Assembly (NCBI RefSeq): GCF_008642355.1
Contig: NZ_CP029193.1
Coordinates: forward strand, 4,922,001-4,986,000
Source: Streptomyces venezuelae
GTDB lineage: Bacteria; Actinomycetota; Actinomycetes; Streptomycetales; Streptomycetaceae
Length of the DNA stretch: 64,000 bases
Direction: 5' to 3'
A model generated the notes under the pieces. That model was given only the letters and a program-made list of their open reading frames with translations, made no database searches and had not been told where the DNA came from. How positions within the stretch are numbered: the first letter of the stretch is position 1; each line of letters opens with the position of its first letter. Positions 25,139 through 32,947 of this stretch are shown in pieces. Both the position numbers and the translations under genes were made by a program.

Positions 25139-26504
25139 GGATCACCTTCGCTTGTCCGACGCCGACTTCGAGGCGCAGATCGATCGTGCCGCCGCCGTCG
25201 CCACCCGAGGGCGGCCGCAGCGTCACCGTCTTCTCCCGCCCCGGAGCGACGTCCAGGTCCTTGTCCCTGTCGCCCGGCAACGTGATGTCGCCGACGCCCA
25301 CCTCCACGTCGAGCCGCACGGTGGCGTCCTTCGGCAGGATCACATCGATGCTGCCCGCGCCGATCTCGGCACCCGTCCGCAACGTCTCACCCTTGCCGAC
25401 GTCGAGCTTGCTCAGATCGAGCGTGCCGCTGCCGAGCCCCACCTCGTACCGAGGCCGGACGTCCGCCACCGCGGTCGGTATCCAGTCCGTGTGCGTGTAG
25501 TGCGTCGTGATGTTCTTCGGCAGGGCCGCCGACGCGGCCAGGAGGCCGGCGGTCAGCACCGCCAGCACGATCGAGCCCGCCCCGGTGCGCCCGAGGAAGG
25601 CGCTCACCGCGATACCGAGACCGAACACCCCGAGCGCGCACGCGAGGCCCACCTGCAAAGAGGTGCCGAGCGGGTGATCTTCCCAGGTAAGCCCGGTCCC
25701 GAGGCCGCCCGCGAGCAGGGCGGTCAGGAACACCCAGCCGCCGATCCAGCGCGGCCCGCGGGGTGCGGGCGCAGGCCTGGGCTCTTTCGCCTCGCGATAC
25801 ACGCCCGCCCGGTGGCCCGCCACCCGGTACTCGACGGTGAGACCCTCGGGCTTGAGACCCTCCGGACCCCAGAAGTAGCCCGAGATACCGTCGTACGTCC
25901 CGTCCTTGATGATCGGGTCACGCCACCACGAAGGGCCCCCGGCGACGGGCGGTGCCTTTGCCTCCGGCGGTGCGTCCGCCGCGGCCTGCGCCGCCACCGG
26001 ATCGGGATCGAGGGTGTCGCGCTGCTGCGACCAGTACCCGGCGCCCGCGAGGAGCAGGGCGAGCACGGCGGCGAACGTCAGCGCCCCGCCGTTGTTCAGC
26101 AGCGTCAGGAAGACGCCACAGCCGACGAGGGCGAACAGAACGGCGGTCAGCGCCTGGCCTTCGACCCGGCCGGAGAGGAGCCTGCGCGCCTCGTTCTCCT
26201 CCTCGTCCTCGTACGGCACGAAGAGCCACGCGAAGCCGTAGAACACCAGACCCAGCCCGCTCGTGAGCGCGAGCACGGCCAGGCCGATGCGGAAGATCAC
26301 CGGGTCCATGTCGCAGTGCCGGCCGAGACCGGCGCACACGCCGCCGATCCTCTTCTGCCGACGGTCGCGGCGGAACTTGCGCTCCTCCGCGGGCAGGCCC
26401 GAGTCAGAAGCGTCCGCGGGACCGCCCGGGACGCCGTGCGCGGCGCGCGAGGCGCCGCGCACGGCGGCCTCGGTCTCCGTCTCGGCGGGCTGCTGATCTG
26501 TCAT
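25125..26504 (-). CDS. PspC-domain membrane protein with LiaF-like C-terminus
   Basis: Protein of 459 aa. A PspC domain lies at about 42-98 (RIGGVCAGLGRHCDMDPVIFRIGLAV), then several hydrophobic spans (up to about 330), and a C-terminal beta-rich domain (about 345-459) with repeats such as YEVGLGSGTLDLSKL, EIGAGSIDVILP and VEVGVGDITLPG, the toast-rack pattern of LiaF/DUF2154-type stress sensors. It is divergent from a PspC histidine kinase and regulator, the usual arrangement for an envelope-stress sensor and its two-component system; it probably negatively modulates the kinase, by analogy with LiaF. Start ATG 26504. Confidence 0.88.
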   Translation of the reverse strand: MTDQQPAETETEAAVRGASRAAHGVPGGPADASDSGLPAEERKFRRDRRQKRIGGVCAGLGRHCDMDPVIFRIGLAVLALTSGLGLVFYGFAWLFVPYEDEEENEARRLLSGRVEGQALTAVLFALVGCGVFLTLLNNGGALTFAAVLALLLAGAGYWSQQRDTLDPDPVAAQAAADAPPEAKAPPVAGGPSWWRDPIIKDGTYDGISGYFWGPEGLKPEGLTVEYRVAGHRAGVYREAKEPRPAPAPRGPRWIGGWVFLTALLAGGLGTGLTWEDHPLGTSLQVGLACALGVFGLGIAVSAFLGRTGAGSIVLAVLTAGLLAASAALPKNITTHYTHTDWIPTAVADVRPRYEVGLGSGTLDLSKLDVGKGETLRTGAEIGAGSIDVILPKDATVRLDVEVGVGDITLPGDRDKDLDVAPGREKTVTLRPPSGGDGGGTIDLRLEVGVGQAKVIRATS

Positions 26505-26559
26505 GTGTCCATGGTGACCGCCACGGGGCCGCCACGGCAGTCGGGACGACCCTGGACGA

Positions 26560-26653
26560 ACCCTGATATCGGCCCTGAGAGGCTGCGGGCCGCACCCCTG
26601 ACAGGGGCGAGGCAGGGGAACGGATCAGGGAAGTCTCGGGGGTCGACCCTGAT
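26560..26653. promoter_or_regulatory. Cluster of CCCTGA/TCAGGG motifs in the divergent PspC promoter region
   Basis: Within 94 bases: ACCCTGAT (26560), GCCCTGAG (26572), the palindrome CCCCTGACAGGGG (26595-26607), ATCAGGG (26624) and ACCCTGAT (26646). The clustering between divergent stress genes suggests binding sites, perhaps for the adjacent response regulator. Confidence 0.5.
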
Positions 26654-26688
26654 GCTCCCACCCGCGCCCGCGTGTGAATATCGAGAAC

Positions 26689-27978
26689 ATGCCGGAAGCC
26701 GCTGCACCGCCCATCGACGACGTCCGACCGCTGCGCAAGCTCTATCGCAGCGGTGACGGGCGCTGGCTCGGCGGTGTCGCACGCGGTCTGGCCGGACACC
26801 TCGGACTACCTGTGATCTGGGTCCGCCTGATCTTCGTCGGCCTGTTCACGGCGGACGGCCTCGGCGGTCTGCTCTACGCGGCGTTCTGGTTCTTCGTCCC
26901 GCTCGGCGTGGGCGGAGTGGACGCCCAACGGCCGCCCGCGGCCGTCACGGCCGAGACAGCGCCGGACGGGCGCCGAAGACTCGTCGCCCGCAAACCCGAC
27001 AAGGGGCAACTCGTCGCGCTCCTCGCGATGCTCGTCGTCGCCATGGTCTTCGTCAGCAACGTGGACCTGGACGGCTCGACGAAGGCGTACGTCGTACCGA
27101 CGCTGCTCGTCGCCGCCGGCGTCGCCCTCGTCTGGCGGCAGGCGGACAACGCCCGCAGGGCCCGCTGGATGGCCGTCGGCCGTCGCAGGCGCACCCTGAC
27201 GATCGCCCGCTCCGCGGCCGGAGTGCTGCTGGTCGGCGCGGGGGTGTCCGGCATCTTCGTGCTGCAGGGCTCCGCCGCGCACCTGGGCGCCGTGCTGCAG
27301 GCCTCGCTCGCCGTGCTCGTCGGCGTCGCGCTGCTCGCCGGTCCCTACCTCGTCCGCATGATGCAGGACCTCTCCGAGGAACGGCTCATGCGCATCCGCG
27401 CCCAGGAGAGAGCCGAGGTCGCTGCCCATGTGCACGACTCCGTGCTGCACACCCTGACTTTGATCCAGCGCAACGCGGAGAGCGCGAGCGAGGTGCGCCG
27501 TCTCGCCCGCGCCCAGGAGCGCGACCTGCGCGCCTGGCTCTACAAACCCGAGGGCACCGGCAAGGACGATGACGAGGAACCCGACACCCTCGCCGAGGCG
27601 GTGCGCCGCAGCGCCGCCGAGGTCGAGGACAAGCACGGTGTTCCCATCGAGGTCGTCGTCGTGGGCGACTGCCCGCTCGACGAGCGGCTGACCGCGCAGA
27701 TGCAGGCCGCGAGGGAAGCGATGGTGAACGCCGCCAAGTACGGTGGCGAGGGCGGCGCGGTGCAGGTCTTCGCCGAAGTCGAGGGGGAGACGGTGTTCGT
27801 GTCCGTACGGGACCGGGGTCCCGGCTTCGATCTGGACTCCGTGCCGGACGACCGCATGGGCGTACGAGAATCGATCATCGGCCGTATGCAGCGCAACGGC
27901 GGCACGGCGCGGCTGCGCGCGGTGCCGGGCGGCGGCACGGAAGTCGAGCTGGAGATGGAGAGGACGGCGACGACATGA
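26689..27978 (+). CDS. PspC-domain sensor histidine kinase
   Basis: Kinase of 429 aa. The N-terminal PspC domain (about 15-75, KLYRSGDGRWLGGVARGLAGHLGL) is followed by four or so spans to about residue 220, then a HisKA_3 dimerisation helix with phospho-accepting H249 in AAHVHDSVLHTL, and the HATPase with EAMVNAAKYGG and DRGPGFD. The kinase would phosphorylate the NarL-type regulator encoded next, whose ATG overlaps its stop. ATG 26689 is preferred over GTG 26674, though both have weak ribosome sites. The PspC domain shared with the divergent membrane protein suggests a common envelope signal. Confidence 0.92.
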   Translation: MPEAAAPPIDDVRPLRKLYRSGDGRWLGGVARGLAGHLGLPVIWVRLIFVGLFTADGLGGLLYAAFWFFVPLGVGGVDAQRPPAAVTAETAPDGRRRLVARKPDKGQLVALLAMLVVAMVFVSNVDLDGSTKAYVVPTLLVAAGVALVWRQADNARRARWMAVGRRRRTLTIARSAAGVLLVGAGVSGIFVLQGSAAHLGAVLQASLAVLVGVALLAGPYLVRMMQDLSEERLMRIRAQERAEVAAHVHDSVLHTLTLIQRNAESASEVRRLARAQERDLRAWLYKPEGTGKDDDEEPDTLAEAVRRSAAEVEDKHGVPIEVVVVGDCPLDERLTAQMQAAREAMVNAAKYGGEGGAVQVFAEVEGETVFVSVRDRGPGFDLDSVPDDRMGVRESIIGRMQRNGGTARLRAVPGGGTEVELEMERTATT

Positions 27979-28706
27979 GCGACGCGACCGGGGCGAGCGG
28001 GCCCACGGAGCCGACCGGGACGGACGAGGGCGGCGGTGCGGACGGGCGTCGTGTGAGAGTCGTCCTCGTCGACGACCACCGGATGTTCCGCACCGGAGTG
28101 CAGGCGGAGATCGGCCGCACCGACGTCACCGGTGTCGAAGTCGTCGGCGAGGCGGCCGACGTCGACCAGGCGGTCACGGTCATCACGACCACGCGCCCCG
28201 AGGTCGTCCTCCTGGACGTGCACCTGCCGGGCGGCGGAGGCGTCGAAGTCCTGCGCCGGTGCGCGCCGTTGATGGCCGACGCGGAGAACCCGGTGCGGTT
28301 CCTCGCGCTGTCGGTGTCCGATGCCGCGGAGGACGTCATCGGAGTCATCCGCGGCGGCGCCCGTGGCTACGTCACCAAGACCATCACCGGCACCGACCTG
28401 GTGGACTCCGTCTTCCGTGTGCAGGACGGTGACGCGGTGTTCTCGCCGCGCCTCGCCGGATTCGTCCTGGACGCCTTCGCCTCGACCGACGCGCCTCCGG
28501 TCGACGAGGACCTGGACCGCCTCACGCAGCGCGAGCGCGAGGTCCTGCGGCTCATCGCGCGCGGATACGCGTACAAGGAGATCGCCAAGCAGCTCTTCAT
28601 CTCCGTGAAGACGGTGGAGTCGCATGTGTCGGCAGTGCTGAGGAAGCTGCAGCTTTCCAACCGCCACGAGCTGACGCGGTGGGCGACGGCGCGACGGCTG
28701 GTCTGA
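27975..28706 (+). CDS. NarL/LuxR-family response regulator
   Basis: Response regulator of 243 aa paired with the PspC kinase (4-base ATGA overlap). Receiver: acidic pair VDD at about 32-34, phosphorylation site D81 in LLDVHLPG, and K near 130. LuxR-type helix-turn-helix at about 176-236 (LTQREREVLRLIARGYAYKEIAKQ, then VKTVESHVSAVLRKLQ). The first 25 residues are a disordered Gly/Thr/Glu lead. It probably controls the divergent PspC/LiaF-like operon, where repeated CCCTGA motifs are seen; that link is inference. Confidence 0.93.
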   Translation: MSDATGASGPTEPTGTDEGGGADGRRVRVVLVDDHRMFRTGVQAEIGRTDVTGVEVVGEAADVDQAVTVITTTRPEVVLLDVHLPGGGGVEVLRRCAPLMADAENPVRFLALSVSDAAEDVIGVIRGGARGYVTKTITGTDLVDSVFRVQDGDAVFSPRLAGFVLDAFASTDAPPVDEDLDRLTQREREVLRLIARGYAYKEIAKQLFISVKTVESHVSAVLRKLQLSNRHELTRWATARRLV

Positions 28707-28713
28707 GCGGGCG

Positions 28714-29355
28714 CTAGCGGCGGGCGGCGGTGGTGACCGGTAGCGAGGGGCCGAGGTTGCGCAGCGCCCAGCGGTAGTGGCCGACCGCCTTCGCGGCGCC
28801 GAAGAGGCCGGTCAGCCAGACGAGCAGGCCCGCGCCCATGCCGAGGATGACGTCGGCGTAGGTCTCTTCGCCCGGTTCGGCGTACGCGGCCGAGGAGAAG
28901 GACGTCCAGAGCCCGAGCGTGCACACGGCGAGGGACGACAGGAGCCAGAGGAGGCTGAGGCCGGGGGAGCGCAGCCGGGTCTCGGACGGGGGATGGCTGT
29001 CCAAGGCGAGCCAGGCGTGGGTGAGTTGGCGTATGCGCCGATCACGGCGGATGCCGAGGACGACGCCGATGACCGCGGGGGCCAGCAGCGCGAGACCCAG
29101 GACCATGAGGACCGGGCCCAGGAGGAAGGCGCTGGGGTCCTTGTCGTCGATGTACCGGATCGGCTGGATCAGCAGCGCCCAGCCGGTGACGCCGCCGAGT
29201 CCGCACAGCCACAGCAGCAGGAGCCGGCTCACTCCGAGGTGGCGTCTCTGCAGCTCCTGGAGGGCCATGGCGCGGTCGGTGAGCAGCGTCTGCCGGTCCG
29301 GCCAGGTGCGCAGGTACACGGGTGGCGGGGGCGGAGGCAGCGTACGGCTAGGCAT
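28714..29355 (-). CDS. Four-span membrane protein of unknown function
   Basis: Protein of 213 aa. A Pro-rich lead (LPPPPPPVY) is followed by hydrophobic spans near 43-63, 78-102, 131-151 and 168-190, with a basic loop RRDRRIRQLTHAWLALD between the middle spans. The C-terminus reads HYRWALRNLGPSLPVTTAARR. No family recognised. The gene ends 7 bases after the response regulator and lies 30 bases downstream of an NlpC/P60 gene on the same strand, so it may belong to that cell-wall transcription unit. Confidence 0.75.
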   Translation of the reverse strand: MPSRTLPPPPPPVYLRTWPDRQTLLTDRAMALQELQRRHLGVSRLLLLWLCGLGGVTGWALLIQPIRYIDDKDPSAFLLGPVLMVLGLALLAPAVIGVVLGIRRDRRIRQLTHAWLALDSHPPSETRLRSPGLSLLWLLSSLAVCTLGLWTSFSSAAYAEPGEETYADVILGMGAGLLVWLTGLFGAAKAVGHYRWALRNLGPSLPVTTAARR

Positions 29356-29385
29356 GCGCGTGACAATACTGGCGGGGCCCGCAGG

Positions 29386-30432
29386 TCAGGACACGCGTGT
29401 GGCTCCGGCGAACGGCATCTGGTCGATGGGGGCGAGCCGGACGGGGGCGCTCGGGTTCGGGGCGTGGATCATCTGACCGTTGCCGACGTAGAGGCCGACG
29501 TGGCTGATGCCTGAGTAGAAGAAGACCAGGTCGCCGGGGCGCAGTTCGGAGCGGGGGACGCGTTGGCCGGCGGCGATCTGGGAGTAGGTGGTACGGGGTA
29601 GCGCGACGCCCGCGGAACGGTAGGCGGCCTGGGTGAGCCCCGAGCAGTCGAAGGCGTCGGGGCCGGTGGCGCCCCAGACGTAGGGGCTGCCGAGAGCCTT
29701 GTACGCGTAGGAGACGGCGGCTGCGGCGCGGGCGTCGGGCGCCTTCGCGGCTCCCAGGGCAGCCTCGCGGGCGGTGGAGCGGGTGGCGCGATCGTCCGAG
29801 GGGCCGGCGAGCTCGGCGCGCTGTTCGGCGGTGAGGCGGGACAGGAGGCGCTTCGCCTCACCGAGCTTTCCGGTGATCGTCTTCTTGTGCTTGCGCAGCT
29901 CCGCCTGGCGCGTGCGGAGAGCTTCGAGCCGGTCGTCGGCCCGGTCGCGCAGTCGGTCGAGCTCCCGCACCTGGTCCCGTACCTCGCCGACGGCCACGGC
30001 CTGGCGGCTGCCGGCGCGATCGGCACGTGACGCGCGGTCCAGGAACTGGTCGGGGTCGGAGGAGAGCGCGAGCTGTAGGGAGGGGTCGATGCCGCCCGCG
30101 CGGTACTGGGCGGCGGCGTACGAACCCAGGCTGTTGCGGGCGGTGTTGAGTTTCTCCGTCTTGCGGGCGGCTTCGTCGCGCAGGTTACCGAGTGTCTTTT
30201 CGGCCTTTTCCGCCTTCTCCTTGGCGCCGTTGTACTTCTCGGTGGCGGTCTCCGCCTCGCGGTAGAGCGAGTCGACCTTGGACTTCACCTCGGCGGGGCC
30301 GAGCCGGGGATCTGCGTGTCCCGTGCCGTCGAAGGCGGTGGCCGAGGCGGCGCCGGCGAGGGCGAGGGTGGCGGCGGTGCGGACCGTGCTGCCGCTGAGC
30401 GAGCGCTGTCGGGGCTTGCGGTGCGCTGGCAC
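29386..30432 (-). CDS. Secreted NlpC/P60 peptidoglycan hydrolase, paralogue 1
   Basis: Endopeptidase of 348 aa that should cleave peptidoglycan stem peptides. A signal peptide (residues 1 to about 40), a long coiled-coil region (about 45-215, rich in Lys/Glu/Arg, e.g. YREAETATEKYNGAKEKAEKAEK) and the NlpC/P60 domain (about 235-348) with catalytic C263 in FDCSGLTQ and H311 in ISHVGLY. Coiled coil plus NlpC/P60 is the RipA/SwlA-like layout seen in Streptomyces. GAGGAG lies 9 bases before GTG 30432. It has a paralogue 0.9 kb further on with a different leader. Confidence 0.92.
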   Translation of the reverse strand: MPAHRKPRQRSLSGSTVRTAATLALAGAASATAFDGTGHADPRLGPAEVKSKVDSLYREAETATEKYNGAKEKAEKAEKTLGNLRDEAARKTEKLNTARNSLGSYAAAQYRAGGIDPSLQLALSSDPDQFLDRASRADRAGSRQAVAVGEVRDQVRELDRLRDRADDRLEALRTRQAELRKHKKTITGKLGEAKRLLSRLTAEQRAELAGPSDDRATRSTAREAALGAAKAPDARAAAAVSYAYKALGSPYVWGATGPDAFDCSGLTQAAYRSAGVALPRTTYSQIAAGQRVPRSELRPGDLVFFYSGISHVGLYVGNGQMIHAPNPSAPVRLAPIDQMPFAGATRVS

Positions 30433-30569
30433 GAAGAAGGGCTCCTCACGTGTCCGGCGGCGGCCCGCACAGGGGGAGCAGGCCGCCGCCGGGTTTCTCG
30501 GCGGTGGTGACCGACGGCCGTCCCGGGTCGGACGGCGGTGGGGAGCCGGTCACCTGGTGGAGGACGCTA
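30433..30569 (-). promoter_or_regulatory. Structured 5' leader and promoter of NlpC/P60 paralogue 1
   Basis: A -10-like TAGCGT (30564-30569 on the reverse strand) is followed by a leader with two strong hairpins: GGTGACCG/CGGTCACC enclosing CCGTCC/GGACGG, and a perfect 12-bp stem CCGGCGGCGGCC/GGCCGCCGCCGG just before the ribosome site. I could not fit the c-di-AMP riboswitch consensus. The rest of the divergent gap to 30778 holds nothing recognised. Confidence 0.5.
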
Positions 30570-30778
30570 AACCTGGCCGTCACGGGTTGGTGATGGATTG
30601 TGCGCAATAGACGGAAGTGGGCGGAACGGTGTCCGGGCGTGACCGTGTGCGTCGTGGGGTGGTGGCCGTTTCGCTCGCGGGTCTGACCGATGGCTCGTTT
30701 CCTGCGTATCCGAAGACGGGGCGGTGCTACAGGGGCGCCTGCCGGGTGCGGCGGAGGGCCCGGCTAGGCTCCGGCCTC

Positions 30779-31132
30779 ATGGACGTACTCATCCATCTCT
30801 TCGTCGGCCTGCACATCATCGGCATCGCCTCGCTCCTGGGCGGTTTCCTGACCCAGATGAAGCAGATGGGCCAGGGCACCGCGCGTTTCAGCCCCGCGAT
30901 GCTGCACGGCGCGCTGACCATGCTCGTCACCGGTGTGGCCCTGGTGGGCCTCAACCAGGCGGACGACCACACGGTCAACAACGTCAAGATCGGCGTCAAG
31001 CTGGCCGTGCTGATCGTGATCCTCGCGCTGGTCTACGTGAAGCGCGACGAGGAGAAGGTCGACAAGGGCATGTTCGGGGCGGTCGGCCTGCTGACCACGG
31101 CGAACATCTTCATCGCTGTGCTCTGGACCTGA
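30779..31132 (+). CDS. Small integral membrane protein
   Basis: Protein of 117 aa, nearly all hydrophobic, with about four spans: LIHLFVGLHIIGIASLLGGF, MLHGALTMLVTGVALVGL, IGVKLAVLIVILALVYV and FGAVGLLTTANIFIAVLW, separated by short charged turns (QMKQMGQG, NQADDHTVNN, KRDEEKVDK). Conserved in Streptomyces as an uncharacterised membrane protein; no catalytic motif is seen. ATG 30779 is chosen because it begins the first span directly. It is divergent from NlpC/P60 paralogue 1 and convergent with paralogue 2. Confidence 0.8.
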   Translation: MDVLIHLFVGLHIIGIASLLGGFLTQMKQMGQGTARFSPAMLHGALTMLVTGVALVGLNQADDHTVNNVKIGVKLAVLIVILALVYVKRDEEKVDKGMFGAVGLLTTANIFIAVLWT

Positions 31133-31229
31133 GCGGGCCGGGGGCGGACCTGAGGGGCCGAGCCGGTCCTGAGTCGGCCCTGAGCCGGTCCTGGGGCGGC
31201 CCCGATCCGACCCTGAGTTTTCGGCCTCT

Positions 31230-31276
31230 ACGCGCGCGTGGCCCGTATCCCTCCCGGATACGGGCCACGCGCGCGT
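31230..31276. terminator. Long perfect convergent terminator
   Basis: 21-bp perfect stem (arms 31230-31250 and 31256-31276, starting ACGCGCGCGTGG) with a 5-base loop, between the small membrane protein and the convergent NlpC/P60 gene. Serves both strands. Confidence 0.92.
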
Positions 31277-31294
31277 GGAACGGGCGCCGCCGCG

Positions 31295-32497
31295 TCAGGC
31301 GGGGCGGACCACGCTGTGGATCGGCATGTAGTAGATCGACTCGACGCGGACGTTCGCGCCCGGCTTCGGGGCGTGGATCATCTTGCCGTCGCCGATGTAG
31401 ATCCCCACGTGGCTGATGTCGTCGTAGAAGAACACCAGGTCACCCGGTTCAGCGTCGGCGGTCTTCACCGTCGTGCCGACCTTCACCTGGTCCCACGTGG
31501 TGCGCGGCAGCGAGATCCCCGCCGCCTTCCACGCGTCCTGCGTGAGGCCGGAGCAGTCGTAGGAGTCGGGGCCGGTGGCGCCCCAGACGTACGGCTTGCC
31601 GATCTGGGCCTCCGCGAAGGCGATGACCTTCGCGGCCTTGGTGGCGTAGCCGCCGTCCGAGCTTCCGGAGCCCGAACCGGAATCGGAACCGGAACCTGAG
31701 CCGGTGCCGGAGTCCGAACCGGTGCCCTGGCCTCCCTCCCGCTCCTTCTCCCGCTGGGCCGCCTCCTCCGCCTTGCGCTTGCGCTCCGCCTCGGCGGCCT
31801 GCTCGCGCGCCAGCTTCTCCGCCTTGCGCTTGGCCTCCTGCTTCTTCTTCCGCTCGATCTCCGCGAGCCGCGCCTTCTCCTCGGCGGTCAGCTTCGAGAG
31901 GAGCTCGCGCGCGTCCCCCAGCTTCTTCTGGACGGTCTTCTTGCTCGTCCTGAGCTCGTCCCGGGAGTCGGTCAGCGTCTCCAGGCTCTTCGCGGCCTTC
32001 GTGCGCTGCTTCGTCGCCGACGCCTGCTCCGCCTGGTAGGCGTCGACCGCCTTCTTCTGGCGCGTGGTGAGCCGGTCCGCCAGGTGGTTCTGGTCGAAGT
32101 AACCCTGCGGGTCGTTCGCGAGCATCATCGTGGCCGTCTCGGAGACGGCGCCGGTGCGGTACTGCGCGGCGGCGAACGAGCCCAGCTCCTGGCGTGCGTC
32201 GTTCAGCTTGTCCGTGCGCCGCGCCACGTCGTCGAGGAGCCGGTCGACCTTCTTGCGCTGCTTCTCGGTGCGCTCCTTGGCCGAGTTGTACTTCTGGGTG
32301 GCGACCCCCGCCTGCTGGTAGAGCTCGTCGACCTTCTTCTGCACCTCTTCGAGGCTGGGCCTGGTGGGCGCCGAGGGCGCGGCCTGTGCGCTCTGCGACA
32401 GGAGGGCGACGGAGGTGAGGGCTGCCGTCGTGATGCCGATGGCGGGGGCCGTACGAATGCCGGCTGCCCGGTCCCGCGGCTTGCGGTGCGACGCCAA
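31295..32497 (-). CDS. Secreted NlpC/P60 peptidoglycan hydrolase, paralogue 2 (c-di-AMP controlled)
   Basis: Endopeptidase of 400 aa. Signal peptide to about residue 40 (cleavage near AQAA), an extended coiled coil (about 47-255) with long Lys/Glu/Ala heptads (ERKKKQEAKRKAEKLAREQAA), a Gly/Ser tether (SGTGSGSGSDSGSG) and the NlpC/P60 domain (about 285-400) with catalytic Cys in YDCSGLTQ and His in ISHVGIYIG. AAGGAG lies 8 bases before TTG 32497. The mRNA leader is a c-di-AMP riboswitch, so expression should fall or rise with c-di-AMP, linking wall hydrolysis to osmotic and turgor state; in Streptomyces this riboswitch class controls cell-wall hydrolases. Confidence 0.94.
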   Translation of the reverse strand: MASHRKPRDRAAGIRTAPAIGITTAALTSVALLSQSAQAAPSAPTRPSLEEVQKKVDELYQQAGVATQKYNSAKERTEKQRKKVDRLLDDVARRTDKLNDARQELGSFAAAQYRTGAVSETATMMLANDPQGYFDQNHLADRLTTRQKKAVDAYQAEQASATKQRTKAAKSLETLTDSRDELRTSKKTVQKKLGDARELLSKLTAEEKARLAEIERKKKQEAKRKAEKLAREQAAEAERKRKAEEAAQREKEREGGQGTGSDSGTGSGSGSDSGSGSGSSDGGYATKAAKVIAFAEAQIGKPYVWGATGPDSYDCSGLTQDAWKAAGISLPRTTWDQVKVGTTVKTADAEPGDLVFFYDDISHVGIYIGDGKMIHAPKPGANVRVESIYYMPIHSVVRPA

Positions 32498-32517
32498 GGA
32501 GGCGACTCCTTCCGTAG

Positions 32518-32655
32518 ACCGCCTACCGGGTTAGCTGTCGGGTTCGGGCGGATGGTTCGGAAGGCTGCCCTACGGTCCCGTACGAAGTACGGGACCGATT
32601 CACCCCAAGTTCTCGGTGGGTCCCCGGCTCCGAACACGTCGGACTCGGCGGAGGC
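32518..32655 (-). promoter_or_regulatory. c-di-AMP riboswitch (ydaO-yuaA class)
   Basis: Read on the reverse strand, the leader shows the conserved ydaO core blocks in order: GCCGAGTCC, GGAGCCGGGGACCCA, TTGGGGTGAATCGG, a variable stem (GGTCCCGTAC/GTACGGGACC), GCAGCCTTCCGAACC, GAACCCGACAGCTAACC and GTAGGCGG. These match the class consensus as I know it. It ends about 20 bases before the start codon and controls the NlpC/P60 gene downstream. Confidence 0.92.
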
Positions 32656-32706
32656 CGCCCGTTCCCGGCGGGGTTCGCCGGTGGGGGGACGAGTGGCCCG
32701 CCGGGC

Positions 32707-32736
32707 ACGCTAGCCAACTCGTGTGGTGCCTGTGAA
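32707..32736 (-). promoter_or_regulatory. Promoter of the riboswitch-controlled NlpC/P60 gene
   Basis: On the reverse strand, TTCACA (32736-32731), an 18-base spacer and TAGCGT (32712-32707), placing the start of RNA just before the riboswitch. The other NlpC/P60 gene has the same TAGCGT -10. Confidence 0.6.
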
Positions 32737-32915
32737 GGTTGATGTTCGATATGCCCGATACATTTTCGTTATCTCTCGCGGGCGTGTGCGGCGCGCGGGC
32801 GGTCTTGTCGGAGTGTGATCGTCCGCGGGCAGGGCGTGACCCGGCCCGGCGTGTCCTGTGGCGTGGACCGGCGCGTCGTGTGACGTGGACCGGTCTGTCC
32901 GGAACCCGCAGCGGG

Positions 32916-32938
32916 TTGTCAGTGGGGCCGCCTAGACT
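32916..32938 (+). promoter_or_regulatory. PafBC-type (RecA-NDp) DNA-damage promoter of pcrA
   Basis: TTGTCAGTG (32916-32924), an 8-base spacer, TAGACT (32933-32938). Both halves match the mycobacterial SOS-independent damage promoter TTGTCRGTG-N8-TANNNT. The start of RNA would fall a few bases before ATG 32948, giving a nearly leaderless mRNA. Confidence 0.82.
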
Positions 32939-32947
32939 CGGGAGGCG

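Noticed and set aside
30433..30616. Second c-di-AMP riboswitch before NlpC/P60 paralogue 1
   Set aside because: The GGGGTGAATC and AGCTAACC core blocks seen at 32518-32655 are missing; only a structured leader is supported.
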